Shown here one piece after another: positions 1 to 12,080 of a stretch of 64,000 nt of DNA. Source of the DNA: Endomychus coccineus (taxonomy: Eukaryota; Arthropoda; Insecta; Coleoptera; Endomychidae); NCBI GenBank assembly GCA_958510875.1, contig OY294067.1, positions 278,647,242 through 278,711,241 on the forward strand. Direction: 5' to 3'. Position numbers and translations under genes: made by a program. The notes below the pieces were generated by a model. The model was given only the letters and a program-made list of their open reading frames with translations. It did no database searches and was not told the DNA's origin. The stretch's first letter is position 1; the number at the start of each line of letters is the position of its first letter.

Positions 1-2498
1 TTAAATACGTTTACAAGCCCTGGTCCACAAATAACTATTCTATTCCCCAACGCTTTTGATTCCTATAACGTTATGTGAATTCTAGTACGCTTTAGTATTG
101 CCTAATGAAACTAATTCTTTAATAAACTATTAACAAACTGCATTGTCGAACTACAAGTTCAAAATTTCTATCAACAGTAGAAATCGTGTTTTAATGGTTG
201 GTAACGTGAGCTTCTACAGAAGTTGAGTTCTGTATCGAGAAAAAGTGATTCACAATGTTCAAATCTGCAATTTTTCTAATTGCCCATAAAAAACATGTAA
301 AAACACTGGACCAACATACTCATACTTTAAGTATATAACCTCAAAACATAGAATAACAAGAAAGCATCCAGTGTTCATGCAATCATTCGATTTTCTGACC
401 GAGAGTTATTAGCCTTCCAAGTTCAGGTTGTATGGTACCCATATATGTGGTTAAATAGGGTATAGTGTCAAAGTAACCAAATTAATTATATTCTCAAAAT
501 ATTGCTTTTGGAGAGATTGTACTGAACTATAGGTAGTTATTATGAATTGGGGAAGATTAATTTAAAAACTATTTATGCAAATGTATATAATTGTTCAAGT
601 ATATAAAAAAGTAATATATTGTTACATTCCTGTAGTTAAGAATATGTTATAATTGCACTTTTGTATACTATATTTATCATAGATGCAATTAAATAAATTT
701 TACTTGTCTTGAAACTGTCTCGATATATTATTCCTTAGAAGACTCAATTTAGTCTTCAATACTGAGATAGTTTAATCAATACTAATAATATTCGAAAATT
801 TTCTACAAATCATAATCTAAATGTGGATTTACCTCAATTAATATGTTATAATTAAACAAGTTTCAAATTAATTATTGTGCTATTCAGTGATTACAAACTA
901 TGTGTTGAAACAACAATAACAAACTAGTAAAGATAACTGTGGATAAATTATAACATTAATGAGTAAGGAATAAATAACCCTTATCTACTAAAAATACAGA
1001 GGACCTTCAGCCATCAAGAGAGTACTCAATTAGAAAACAAAATATACCTGTTTGAGTTATATTTAGAGGTAGTAATGCAATCAAGGGATTACCCTCAGCT
1101 GGACATAAATCTTTGAAATACAGTAGGTATCAAGTCCAAGTAAATTTATTCCCTCACTTTATTTTTGACCACTTTTCTCATATTCGATAAGTCAAGGAAT
1201 TTTTAATCAGAGACCAAGTTTTCCTTCAAGTGAACAACTCAAGGCCCAACTGCAAATTTAGGCGGCCTTGGAAATAATTTGCTTTAGTTTCACTTCATAA
1301 AACTAAATTGAAAGCCAACCGATAAAAATGTGAATAATACCAAAACAAATCATAGACAAGACTATCTCGAAAAATTAAAAGGTTTACCTTACCAAATGTT
1401 TCTAAATTTTAAAGAATGGATAAATGAACATGTATGTGCCTTCCTATTTACTAATGATTACTATAACTAATACTTCAAAAAAAAAATTATATAATAGCTT
1501 ATCAGTACAATAAAAGGTGTGATTATTAAAAATAAAGTATATTGGGCGGCTTCTCAAATATATCTTTATCTAAACATACTATGTACAAGGCGCTTGGAAA
1601 TGGTTAATATTATTAATTTCAAAATTACTTTGTACTCATCAGGTAGTCTTACATTAAAACATGCTCACACCATACGGATATATAGCCACCTGAATTATAT
1701 TCAATTACTAAAGAAAAAAGCGGCTATTTTTAGCGTTACGTCATTTATGAACATCCCCAGAATAGCTGTAATGGAATTTGAATCAAGTTATTCGATAAAC
1801 TACAAAAGAATTCGCACTACTGTAGATACACTAACACTATAAATGAGAAATAATTACCTTCATCCATTAAAGCGTTTAAGCACCGAAGACCTTTCAGCTA
1901 CCAAGTAGCCATCATCAGAATAAACTGATGATGGCTACTTCGTAACCAAAAGGTCCTCAGTACTTTAACAGTATAGTTAGTGGATAAGAATGATTATTTC
2001 TTATGTATAATGAACTAACATACTAAGATGTTTAAGTATTTTAAGGCACATTTTTCGTGTGGAAAACGTTTAACTAACATCCAGAAGGATAGTCAACAAA
2101 TCCTACAGTATAATTTATTGTCATACTATGATATAAACTGGAAAACATGGAATTTCTGACTTGTGTTCATTTTAAGTTTTGTTTTCGATACAGTAAATTG
2201 CAGTTTGCATAAAAATATTAGTTAGTAATTCAAAATCTCTAGTTCCCTAATATATGAAATTTTGGAAGGTTACTAAACCATGTTTTCATAATTAATTTAT
2301 TTTTGTGTTACGTTTTCGCGTTGTAATAAATACTTGGAAATACATCAAATACATTTTTCCGTCTGTCGCCTAAACGATTACGATTAACTGAAATGAGCGT
2401 GACGTCACGATTCTATTCTTTGAAGACGTTGCCTAATAAAATGAATGGGGAATTCGGTCTTCAGAAAATATAACTATTAAAAAAGCAGTGAAAACTTG
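1..2498. other. AT-rich intergenic DNA
   Basis: No gene is recognised. The plus-strand frame at 1519-1842 begins with GTG, has no recognisable domain and is very likely chance. The only structure seen is the terminal-inverted-repeat element at about 968-2005. The sequence TGACGTCACG with AAGAATAGAATC near 2399-2424 recurs inverted at 4408-4428. Confidence 0.5.
968..2005. mobile_element. Short-TIR element, family A (about 1.0 kb copy)
   Basis: The left end reads AATAACCCTTATCTACTAAA with GGACCTTCAG. The right end, GGTCCTCAGTACTTTAACAG then TTAGTGGATAAGAATGATTA, is its degenerate reverse complement. The same ends occur at 14366-14572, where the element is only about 200 bp, and the right end alone recurs near 32202-32290. 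No coding capacity was seen. Inside lies a hairpin, AGTAGCCATCATCAG / CTGATGATGGCTACT (1901-1941). Confidence 0.5.
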
Positions 2499-2506
2499 GG
2501 TATAAC

Positions 2507-3349
2507 CAGGGCCGGATTTAGAGTGGTGGGGGCCTGTTGGCACAAGTTTGGTGGGGGCCCCTATGGTAGACGGTAATATTAAATGCCACAAAATATTTTT
2601 ACAACACAAAATTATAATGCAATTGTAACGTCATCTAAATAAAACTTTTCTGGGAGATATATATATATCATTTATTTGTAGATATATTACTTATCGTTAC
2701 AAAGGCACATTTCGCGTCAAATTTTAATTAATTGTAGTTTTTGGCTCATTGCCGTTCGCAATCTATTTTTTTATTAATTTCAACTTTGAAAAGCATCTTT
2801 CAGCCTTACATGAGAGCAAGATAAATTTTTAAATTATCTGAACATTAGGGAAAGCATCGTACACCTGTTTTTTGATTATCAACGCGTACATGAAATGTTC
2901 ACGGCTGAAGTATTTTTTTTTCTGCTGCAAACTGTTTATAAAATTCTGCAAATTGACTAAAACCTAGAAACTTATCTTTAATACCACGCCACATACTAAA
3001 GACGCGGGAAAATTTAAATAACTAATTTCAATGAACTTGTTATTATGTTGTGTTTCAAAGCAATGTGACATCAGAAATAATTTATTTCAATTTCTACCTG
3101 CCATTACATAAATATTAAATATACAATATTTCCTGCTTTTGTAATGTAAAGTAAATATTTAAAATATGTGAATACAAATTCTGCATAAAATTACGCAAAA
3201 AATTATGAATTTATTACTATATTAACAAAATCATCTTATCATTTTTATTGAAAGTCAAAATTGTTGTCAATATATTATAGTTGGTGGGGTGGGCCCCTTC
3301 TTGGTGGGGCCTCTGCCCACTCTTAGGAATGGACTTAGGTCCGGCCCTG
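2507..3349 (-). mobile_element. hAT-family transposon remnant
   Basis: Ends are CAGGGCCGGATTTA on the left and the reverse complement AGGTCCGGCCCTG on the right. Both are flanked by a perfect 8-bp duplication GGTATAAC (2499-2506 and 3350-3357). An 8-bp duplication and CAGGG ends are diagnostic of hAT. On the minus strand near 2830-2700 a decayed frame reads ERCFSKLKLIKK, a hallmark of the hAT C-terminal dimerisation domain, followed by stops. The element is 843 bp and not autonomous. Confidence 0.8.
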
Positions 3350-3548
3350 GGTATAACATTAGATGACTTTTATTGGGTATGATTAAAGAAAATCTATCAT
3401 AATTTACTGAGTCCTTCCATGACTGCAATTCAAGAATTCTGATGTTATGATTCTTTCACATATATTAATGCTCTACATGAAGAAAAATTTGTCGAATTTA
3501 TATATTTTTTCAATATTTTGACACGGGAGATAATGCAGCGGTGGAATG

Positions 3549-4194
3549 TTGGGACAGGATATAGGCATTGGAAAATTTCTTGAAAAATTGGAGGTTATAT
3601 ATGTTAGCATAAATGCTGGTAATATAGGGTTGACTAACTACTACTACTGGCTGAGCTCATATCCGACGCCAAGCTGTCGACTCTAGAGGAATTGGCGATT
3701 ACGGGGAAGCCCCTAATAACCGAACCTCGGCAAGTAGGAACGCGAGGTAGAGCATTAATCTATCATTATTTAACTTGTAAAGAGCTCTCGTGTACAAAAC
3801 ATCGTAATAAAATATTGATCAGTGCCTTTCTGTATTATTTTCCTAACATATATAGCCATAAGGAAAGACTTGGGACAAAATATAGGCATTGGAAAATTTC
3901 TTGAAAGTTTGGAGGTTATATATGTTAGCATAAATGCTGGTAATATAGGGTTGACTAATTACTACTACTAGCTGAGCTCATATCCGGCGTCAGTCTGTCA
4001 GCTCTAGAGCTATCGGCGATTACGGGGAAGCCCCTAATAACCGAACCTCGGCAAGTGAAAACGCGAGGTAGAGCATTAATCTATCATTATTCAACTTGTA
4101 AAGAGCTCTCGTGTACAAAACATCGTAATAAAATATTAATCAGTGCCTTTCTCTATTATTTTCCTAATATATATAGCCATAAAGAAAGACTTCA
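3549..4194 (-). repeat. Two tandem ~321-bp copies of a non-LTR 3'-end fragment
   Basis: The unit GGCATTGGAAAATTTCTTGA ... GGTTGACTAA ... CGCGAGGTAGAGCATTAATC repeats with a spacing of 321 bp (for example 3561 and 3882, 3791 and 4112). Read on the minus strand, part of each unit resembles the C-terminal NLQTFKK-NAYFL stretch of the non-LTR element at 26.7-28.2 kb. Each unit is therefore probably a duplicated 3' end of that family. Short ORFs at 3692-3904 and 4055-4267 are chance products of the repeat. Confidence 0.6.
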
Positions 4195-4768
4195 CGAGGC
4201 ACTCATGTCTTTGCGTCGACTCGATTCGAACCACTTTTCCCAGCGGTCAACTTGTTTTGGCACATGAATAAAATTTTGTTGTATTCTTGCATTGGGTTAC
4301 AAACCAGCTTTTGTAATTCTCATTTTCTAATTTTGCATTTTTCAAATCACTTAAATTGTATTCAGATTTTGGTGTATGATTCATAGAGTATATTGTCTAA
4401 CGGTGAAGAATAGAATCATGACGTCACGGCGCGCTCGGATGAAGTCTTTTCGGCGCGTTTTCGTTGAATTTAAATTATATTATTCTTTTGCATTTTTGAC
4501 AGTTTTTGAAGAAAAATTAAGAACTTGTTATATGTTATATTCTTAATAAGTTTGAAGTGGTTTTAAAAAAATAGGTCAGAACCTAATTGTTGATTCACCT
4601 GTAATTCAATTTAACAATGAACATGTATAGGCACTGACTGTATATATTTAATGTTAAAAAGGAAATATATGACCTTAAATTCAAAATCAGACTAAAAATT
4701 AAGTCAGTAGTACAGTTGTAACTGCAGTTTTTTAAGTTGCCCTTTGAAAAATACAACAAAGCTACTTA
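4195..4768. other. Intergenic, no feature seen
   Basis: AT-rich sequence downstream of the TMEM179-like gene. It contains TGACGTCACGGCGCGCTCGG (4413-4432), an inverted partner of 2400-2424. Nothing else is recognised. Confidence 0.4.
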
Positions 4769-7431
4769 TTAATAATTAATTCTACTCCTTTTGATATTTA
4801 TATATGATGCTACCAAAAACAATAGCCATGCAAAACATGAACCAATAATACCAAGTGTCAAATCAAGTCCTGTATTAATAAAATTGTTTCTGTAGTCCTT
4901 GCCAGAATCCATGTAATCCATAAAATCAAATATGCCTTGGCAAGACAATCGCCCATGAACTACAGGTATTGCCGTCCCATGTAAATGCAAGGATCTTTCT
5001 AGAGTTTTCCTATATTGATTGCAAGTTTTATAAAAGCCATCCAAAAAGATAGCGAAATGAATTAACGCGTAAAGAGACCAAAATACAGTGAAAGTGGATA
5101 CAATTATCCAATACAATCGGGGAAGTGGATCTGAATCCTCTGCTTGAACTGCCACATGTATAGTTTCACCAGCTCTGAAAATATTGTAAATATATGAATT
5201 AACGATTATTTGATTTTAAGATAAAGACTAAAGAATATTTGAACAATTGATGTTTCCCACCTAGGGCCATCCGAAAATAATAAAATAAAAATTTTTTAAA
5301 TAATATATTACACAATTTTGGAAGAAATAAAGAACTTTTATTATAAAAGAAAATCTTATATTATAACACTTTTCATGTTTCTAAAGAACGTGTTTAAATA
5401 TGATGAACTAACTATAATTATATAAACTAAGTTTGATCTATAAAAGTTAGTCACAGAATTTACATCTTCACCAAAACTAATTTATAACTAAAAAATTATA
5501 TATTTACCTGAAAGGACAGCTGACCTAGGTATTAAGATTTTGAAAGTATTTTATCTATTACAAATGAATGTTTCAATTTGAATTGAAATCATGTCTAATA
5601 GTCCAGGCAACGAACCGGAAAATAAAAAAAAATATAGTAAGCTAGAATTTCAAACATTTTTCTGCATTTTGCTCATTAATGACTATCAAGACCGCGGGGG
5701 TCGACCTTTCTACCCCCCAAAACGGGGTTTCAACCCCCCAGAGGAGCATTCTTATAAAAACGATTCAAAATTAATGAATTAAGAACCGAAAATGAACCCT
5801 AATATGTTTTTTGAGTCGCTGATCACAATTCCGCAGTTAGTTTTCTCGGAAAACTCCCTCCAGATTGGAAATTTGGAAAATTTATATATAATACATAATT
5901 TATAGTTTTGTTGCAAAAATGACCTCTAGTGGGTTTTTTGAGTCGCTAATCACGATTCCGCTGTTATTTTTCCCGAAAAACTCTCTCCAGATGGAAAATT
6001 CGGGAAATTTGAGATTTTCCTGAGACTGTTATGAATAATAAAGTATAATCACCCAAAAAACCTACTTGAGGTCATTTTTGCAACAAAATTAAACTTTATT
6101 ATTCATAACCGTATCAGGAAAATCTCAAATTTCCCGAATTTTCCAACTGGAGACTTTTTTGGAGTAAATTATAGCGGAATCGTGATCAGCGACCCAAAAA
6201 CCTACTAGAGGTCATTTTTGCAACAAAATTATACTTTATTATTCAAAACCGTCTCAAGAAAATCTCAAATTTCCCGAATTTTCTATCTGGAGAGAGTTTT
6301 TTGGGAAAAATAACAGCGGAAACGTGATCAGCGACCCAAAAACCTACCAGAGGTAATATTTTCAACAAAAATATAAATTATATAATTATATATCCATTTT
6401 CCAAATTTCCCATCTGGAGGGAATTTTCCGAGAAAACTAACTGCGGAATTGTGATCAGCGACCCAAAAACCAAACCAGGGGTCATTTTCGGCTCTTAATT
6501 CATTAATTTTCTAAACTTTTGGAGTTTTTATAAGAATGCTCCTCTGATGGGTTGATACCCCGTTTTGGGGGGGTAGAAAGAACGACCCCCGCGGTCTTGA
6601 TAGTCATGAATGATCTATGGGGTATTAGGAACAGAATGCAAAAAAAAATTTGAAATTCTAGCTTACTATATTTTTTTTTTATCATGGCTTTTTTCCCGGC
6701 TTATTGCCTGGACTATAATTTGATAGCGAGTTTCATGGATGATGATTGGTCCAGAAATAAGTAGAGTAAACTAGAAAAGGAAATCAATCCCACCTAAACA
6801 TCCCAAAACTTATCTTGTAATTTTGAATATTTGGTACCTTCCATAAATCGGGCTATTCATACTTTAATTCAACACTTCCAAGGTTTCATAGTCTCAATTG
6901 AAACTTTCATGATATATCAACATTCTAACAAATAATTTCAATACATACTCATTTCTTCTCATTATTGTTCTGGTTTTTAAAGCTGCTGAAGAAAACAGCC
7001 CCCTGTAGCCATGGAAACAAGCCAATGCAAGACTGAACAGAATGTAAAACAAAGGTCCAAACGTTACAAAAACACAAGGTGCTGTATCACCACCTGAAAC
7101 CAAACAAGTATTTATTGCAATAAAAGTTGAAAAATCTTATTTGATAGTGCCTAATTCATGGAAATTTTAACTGATTGTTAGGATTTACAATCAAAGAACT
7201 GAATAATGAGGTATATAAACAAATAAATTTTTAAGTAGTATACAAACCTAAAAAAATATTTGGTGTATGTTCTCCATATAATATGCAGCTGCAGTTTCTA
7301 TTTATGCACTGATCCAGAGTAAGTTTCCAATGTGACCAAGCTATGGCAGCTGTGATACTTCCTACTGCTCCCACACCTACACAGAGTGTGTATATAATGG
7401 TTAGTAGTTTTTCAGCACTATTCTGCAACAT
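4769..7431 (-). CDS. TMEM179-like four-pass membrane protein (3 exons)
   Basis: Exons on the minus strand are 7431-7248, 7093-6949 and 5174-4769. Junction phases 1 and 2 fit and the sum is 735 nt, giving 244 aa. Hydrophobic segments read LLTIIYTLCVGVGAV, PLFYILFSLALACF, WIIVSTFTVFWSLYAL and LGIIGSCFAWLLFLVA, so four membrane spans are likely. The cysteine-rich first loop (CINRNCSCILYGE), the PCVF-to-FHGYRGLF stretch and the total length resemble vertebrate TMEM179 (about 233 aa). The ATG at 7431 is the only methionine ahead of the first TM. TMEM179 function is poorly known. The family assignment rests on remembered similarity, so a different tetraspan family remains possible. The 1.77 kb second intron carries the foldback element at 5599-6715. 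Confidence 0.65.
5599..6715. mobile_element. Foldback element with long palindromic arms, family F1
   Basis: The element starts TAGTCCAGGCAACGAACCGG and ends with the reverse complement CCGGCTTATTGCCTGGACTA. Each arm has a ~200-bp terminal block with an AAACGGGG/CCCCGTTT segment. Imperfect ~145-bp subunits follow (GGTCGCTGATCACGATTCCG ... GGAAATTTGAGATTTTCCTG ... TTTTGTTGCAAAAATGACC). The arms meet near 6050: two subunits run forward, then three run inverted. It sits inside the second intron of the TMEM179-like gene. ORFs within it are not real. A second copy begins at 62933. Confidence 0.75.
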
Positions 7432-9057
7432 TTTTTATTCCTGGAAATTCAAAATTTTGTGTGATAAACAGTACCTTCCATTAATAATTCACGTATGAAA
7501 ATGATGAAATTTATTTCATTTGTCTAGAACAACATAACACGAAAGAGGTAGACAGATTTCACAGATTAATAGGCAAACTATTAGAACCCCAAAATATTAA
7601 TAGTGTCTTACGACCTGTCTACATGTAATACTAGCTTTCCCAAACAACTATGATTTGTTTTGGAATATATTTATTATAAATTCAAAAACCCCACCTTAGC
7701 TGTAGTCAGAAAGTAGAGTAAAATTAACATCACTTGTACCTGTATATTAATCACAGAAATAAGCAATTGTTTTCCTCTCAGTTAAGCGATGTGTAATTAA
7801 ATTATCCCTTCATTTATTTTTGTTGTCATTCATCATATTATTATATAGATGCAGATAGTAGCTACTCGCAATTAATTGAAGTCTTGTATTGTACAAATAC
7901 GGTTGAAGCGAGTAGAATTTGACTCATAATATTTATTCATTTACTGAGAAAGAAGTATCTGGTTTCGATGTTCTAGCGTTCAAATTTAAGGCACAGCAGC
8001 AACACCTTTGTATTCTGTGGACTGTTGGAAGCGTTCCGTCACAATAATTTTATAGTAAACAAGAACACTAGGTTTAAGCATTGATTGAAGTAATAACACT
8101 TCAATCAGCTTAAGTATTCTTGGGTCATGGGTCTGTGCATCTACGGCGAGCTTGGTAGCTCGGCAGAACTCGATTTTACACTTACTGCTTTTTTTACGCG
8201 AACTAATTGATTGAAAGGGCCGTGTATTGCGAACAAGAATGTTGTATTTGAACCGCAGGCCGACCAACTGCGACTGCTTGACTGCAATCTGCTCATCTAT
8301 AAATGGGATACCCTAAGAGAAAAGATGAAAACTGGAACTTTTATCATGTATACATTAGGTGTGCTTATTGATCTATAATTTTGAATCTGTCTTATGATAG
8401 ACAAATACATAATATTCCATATTCTACATTAACACATTTAATGTTTGATCCTTATAATTTTATTATTTCTTTATTTGTATGTAACGAGTCTATTGCATTT
8501 GTCAGAAGATGCACTCCCACAGTTTTTATAAATTGAACGGAAGCATCTGCGTGCTCCTGCCTGATATACAAGAGCTGTTCAGCAGCGCACAGTTACTCCT
8601 CTCGTGGCCAACATTGGTGACAGAGAACGGGAGAATTATTATCTCCTGTCCTTCAAAGAACAAAAACGCTTACTCTATTTATATCTATATATCTCTATGC
8701 TGATATGCTTATCAAAGGGAAAGTAAATAACCTACTCTGTGCTTTCAGTTAGCATCGTTTATTTGATAGGAAATGATTATAAAATTTTGTTTCATTTTGT
8801 TAGAAGGTGGAGGATGAGTGTTATTTGTTCCACTATATTTTTCAAACTGTGTTATTAAATTCACCTTCTACTGATTATTCAAAACAATTTACGTATTGTC
8901 TACATCTTATTTTGATTAAATTACACAAATCATCAGGAATGACGTGGAAGGCACTTATTAGGTTATATCAGCAATATTTTAAACACCCTTATATGATCTT
9001 AGATGTTTAAGTAGGGAATAAATAAATTTTTGTTAAGGTAAACTCATCTAAATAGCA
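7432..9057. other. Divergent spacer between TMEM179-like gene and GOLT1
   Basis: This 1.6 kb spacer should hold the 5' ends and promoters of both divergent genes. It is AT-rich with no recognisable TATA arrangement. Apart from the uncertain minus-strand ORF at 7986-8312, plus-strand ORFs at 8509-8703 and 8807-9010 look like chance ORFs. Confidence 0.4.
7986..8312 (-). other. Possible terminal exon of an unidentified gene
   Basis: An open frame of about 109 codons runs on the minus strand from a good acceptor (tttctcttag at about 8313-8322) to a TAA at 7986. It reads GIPFIDEQIAVKQ at the start and ends EYKGVAAVP. I do not recognise the family. No upstream exon was found on this strand before GOLT1 sequence begins, so it could equally be a fragment of a mobile element or a chance ORF. 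It lies between the divergent TMEM179-like gene and GOLT1. Confidence 0.25.
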
Positions 9058-10194
9058 ATGTTCGAAGTTACAGACACACAAAGTGAGTAATGTAGAAATT
9101 CTATATGCTTATAACAAGACAACTTTTTCAGAAATTGGCGTGGGCCTAGCGGGCTTTGGAATGTTTTTTCTCTTTTTAGGAGTATTACTACTATTCGATA
9201 AAAGTTTGCTAGCATTAGGGAATGTAAGTAGTATTAGAATATTATTCTTCAACTTGTAATCATAATTCTCTGTTTCAGATATTGTTTATTGCTGGATTAG
9301 CATGTGTTATTGGTTTAGAACGTACTTTCAGATTCTTTTTTCAAAGGCATAAAGTTAAAGCATCTATTGCATTCTTCGGTGGCATTATCATTGTTTTGAT
9401 TGGTTGGCCAATGGTTGGCATTTTGTTTGAGACTTATGGATTTGTTTTATTGTTCAGGTAATGTACTGGAACTATTTTTCTGATTTTACAAAAGATCAAC
9501 TTTTCCTTCAGATTGTCTTCGGAGAACTTATCATCTAAACTTGATTAAGGACACTATTGAAACACAAATTAATACTGAATTTAATATACAAAATCGAAAG
9601 TGTTAGTTACAAGGGTTGACTTGAAACATAAAGCCTTAGAGAACATACAATACGTTTTAAAAGGTTCTCATTTTCCTGAAAATGTCGCTCCCATTAACTG
9701 AAAACATGATTATTGAGGTACCCAAATCTCAGACATTTATTTGTTCCAGTCACCAAAGCTTCAAAGTTCAACTCTGCTGTTTGCCAAATAGTTGAAATAT
9801 TGAATGAAATTTTTGTAATCTTAGTTTCAACTAATGCCGATACGTCATGAACTGTCAGAATAAAAATAATAGTACTGGCAACCATTTAATGAAAAAATTC
9901 TGCTTAAGCATTATGCTTCTATGTATCATTGACACAAATCCAAAATTAACAGCTTACAATATAACTTATATTATTCATTTTTATTTCCAGTGGATTTTTC
10001 CCCGTTGCCATAAATTTCCTAAGAAGGTTACCATTATTAGGGACAATTCTGAATCTACCAGGTTTAAGTTTGGTGAGTTTTAATTTTTGATTGCTCTTAC
10101 TAGTTTTATGAACATATAAAATTGAGAATACATATTTTGATTATTGCAGATAGTTGACAAAGTGGCTGGAGACTCCAACAGAACAACAGTGTGA
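9058..10194 (+). CDS. GOLT1B: Vesicle transport protein GOT1 (GOLT1 family), 5 exons
   Basis: Exons are 9058-9082, 9132-9223, 9279-9457, 9991-10072 and 10150-10194. All have GT-AG borders and compatible phases, giving 140 aa; human GOLT1B is 138 aa. The product begins MFEVTDTQKIGVGLAGFG, matching the conserved TDTQKIG start of the family. It has four hydrophobic segments with the conserved stretches GLERTFRFFFQRHK, GWPMVG and GFFPVAINFLRR, and a short hydrophilic tail ending NRTTV. GOT1 proteins are small Golgi/ER tetraspans needed for ER-to-Golgi and Golgi transport. The first exon codes only 8 residues plus one base, so simple ORF finding misses it. Start, stop and splice sites are all seen in sequence. 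Confidence 0.96.
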
Positions 10195-10666
10195 TACAAA
10201 TCGGAACTAACTAATTGTGCATATATGAACAAATTAACCCTTGGTGTTATGGTGTTGAACTTTAGATTGTTTGAATATAAGGAAATTTTAAAACATTATT
10301 TCTATGTGTTCCCATTCTTGTATTTGGAAAAGGAACAGATTTTACACTTGTAGCTTATTATTTATTAAATTTGTTTATTCTCTAAAATCTTGTTTTACAT
10401 CTGATTTACAACATTTTTAGATAATATTGATCATAGTGTGATGCTCAATGTTTATTTTTTGGACAAATTATTCATGCAGCATGAATAACAGAGAGCACTC
10501 TAAATATGAACAATTTTATATTCTAACCACAGTTGAACCTTTAGTAAGTAATTTAAATATAAGCTACAAATTACAGTTGTCTGTAAAAAATTAATGTTAG
10601 TTACTTTCATATTTAGGAAATACTTCATAACATTGTAGGAAAGAAAAACATTTTTAAAGTAGGTCA

Positions 10667-11119
10667 CAGACGATGGGTGTAATCAGCGAATACGCGAATT
10701 CCCACCTCATCTGAAGGCTTTATTGTGTTATCTTTGCCAGCCGTATAGTGGCTTCTGTGAGTCGGAAAAAAGGCCGAAAAAAGCAAATATTTCAGAGACT
10801 CTGAGTTTAAACCACCGCCATCATGTTCAGCATCCTCGAAAACGGGGGGGGGGGGACAGAGTCTCGTTAGGCTCTGAAATATTTTCATATTTTTCCGACT
10901 CACAGAAGCCACTAGTAGTAAGGTTTAAGGTTCGCGCTAGGGTACCGACAATCAACTGGAAGATCACGAGTAACGAACATTAAACAAAGTTGAACTCTCA
11001 TACGCCACATAAGTTCTGTGCACGCTATGCATATGAGCCCGAATACCCATAGACCTATTATCCTAAGGATAATAGGTCTATGCGAATGCCGTTTATTCGC
11101 AGAATACACTCATCGTCTG
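10667..11119. mobile_element. Nested inverted-repeat element (MITE-like)
   Basis: The outer arms CAGACGATGGGTGTAATCAG and, at the right, the reverse complement of CAGACGATGAGTGTATTCTG enclose a second inverted repeat at 10746-10914 (TAGTGGCTTCTGTGAGTCGG and its complement). A 12-G run lies near the inner loop. A third palindrome, CATAGACCTATTATCC/GGATAATAGGTCTATG, is at 11048-11081. No protein is encoded. Confidence 0.55.
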
Positions 11120-11149
11120 GTAGCAGCTTAAGATAGGGCTCGGAATTGT

Positions 11150-11340
11150 ATTCGAATTATTCAAGTATTTGAATATCCATAATTCAAATACTTTAATACT
11201 GTGGAAAAAATATTTGATATTCGAATATTCAAATATTTGAATATTCAAGTATTCAGATATTCAAATATCTAAATATTCAAAAAATATTAAAATATCCAAA
11301 TATTTGAATATTCGAATATCCAAATATCGGATGATCAAAA
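11150..11340. repeat. AT-rich simple repeat of ATTCAAATATTTGAAT type
   Basis: Irregular iteration of ATTCAAATATTTGAATATTC and close variants, nearly self-complementary over about 190 bp. Confidence 0.8.
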
Positions 11341-11730
11341 ATTTAAGTATCTGTGGTTTTCATATTCGGGGCAAGGATGAACATCGAAGAATCTTAAAAA
11401 ACTGCTTTGGATATTTTATTTCCGAACGAGTACCAAGAAACATCAAATGAAGTAGACAATTATTCTTCTGAAATTATTCTACAAAAAAATTGTTGTCCTT
11501 TACAGTGGTGGAGAAATAATGAAGGTAAATATCAAAAGCTATCAAAATATGCGAAGCGATATCTTTCAATACATCAGTTCCGTCTGAGAAAGCAATTTGA
11601 ATTTATTTAAAAAAATAAAATTCCCAAATTCCACCAAGTGAGTGGTGCCATGACGTATTGACTATCCGCGCCTGATTATTCAGTCTTCTACACCACGGTC
11701 GGCGTATTCGACCGTGTTCTACGACTGATG

Positions 11731-11970
11731 CGTGATAACCATCGACATATACAAATGGACCGCGCGTGGCAATGATAAGCGCGGCTAGTGCAGCCGAGAG
11801 AGAGGGAAAACGAAAAGGCCGACTCGGGATGTAAACATACTGGCAACAGTACGCAGCGGTCAATAGAAACGCGATAGAGCCGGCCTCTTCGTTTTCCCCC
11901 TCTCACGCCTGAACTAGCCGCGCTTATCATTGCCACGCGCAGTCCATATGCATATGTCGATGGTGATAAC
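11731..11970. mobile_element. Foldback/MITE upstream of the SAM-domain gene
   Basis: The left arm CGTGATAACCATCGACATAT ... GGCAATGATAAGCGCGGCTA is matched by its reverse complement ending GTCGATGGTGATAACG. Arms are about 100 bp, with a GC-rich interior unlike the surrounding DNA. It ends about 110 bp before the ATG of the SAM-domain gene, so it may contribute to that promoter. Confidence 0.65.
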
Positions 11971-12080
11971 GAATTGTTATGTCTATGGTCTTCTTATTTG
12001 ATCACTGAATTTTTAACTTTGAAAATCAAAACAAACATCTATTTTGTTTTACTAATTTTTGTAATTTACTAAAGGTTAGG

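Larger units (their letters stand above)
10195..12080. other. Intergenic region between GOLT1 and the SAM-domain gene
   Basis: No gene is seen. It contains the GOLT1 3' end, an inverted-repeat element (10667-11119), an AT-rich simple repeat (about 11150-11340) and a foldback element (11731-11970). The ORF at 11407-11610 has no recognisable similarity. Confidence 0.5.

Noticed and set aside
1519..1842. 107-codon plus-strand ORF as a gene
   Set aside because: GTG start, no domain, AT-rich chance composition, no splice context.
5591..6685. Similar 60-63-codon ORFs on both strands
   Set aside because: They are the terminal blocks of the F1 foldback arms; the similarity comes from the inverted repeat, not from a gene family.
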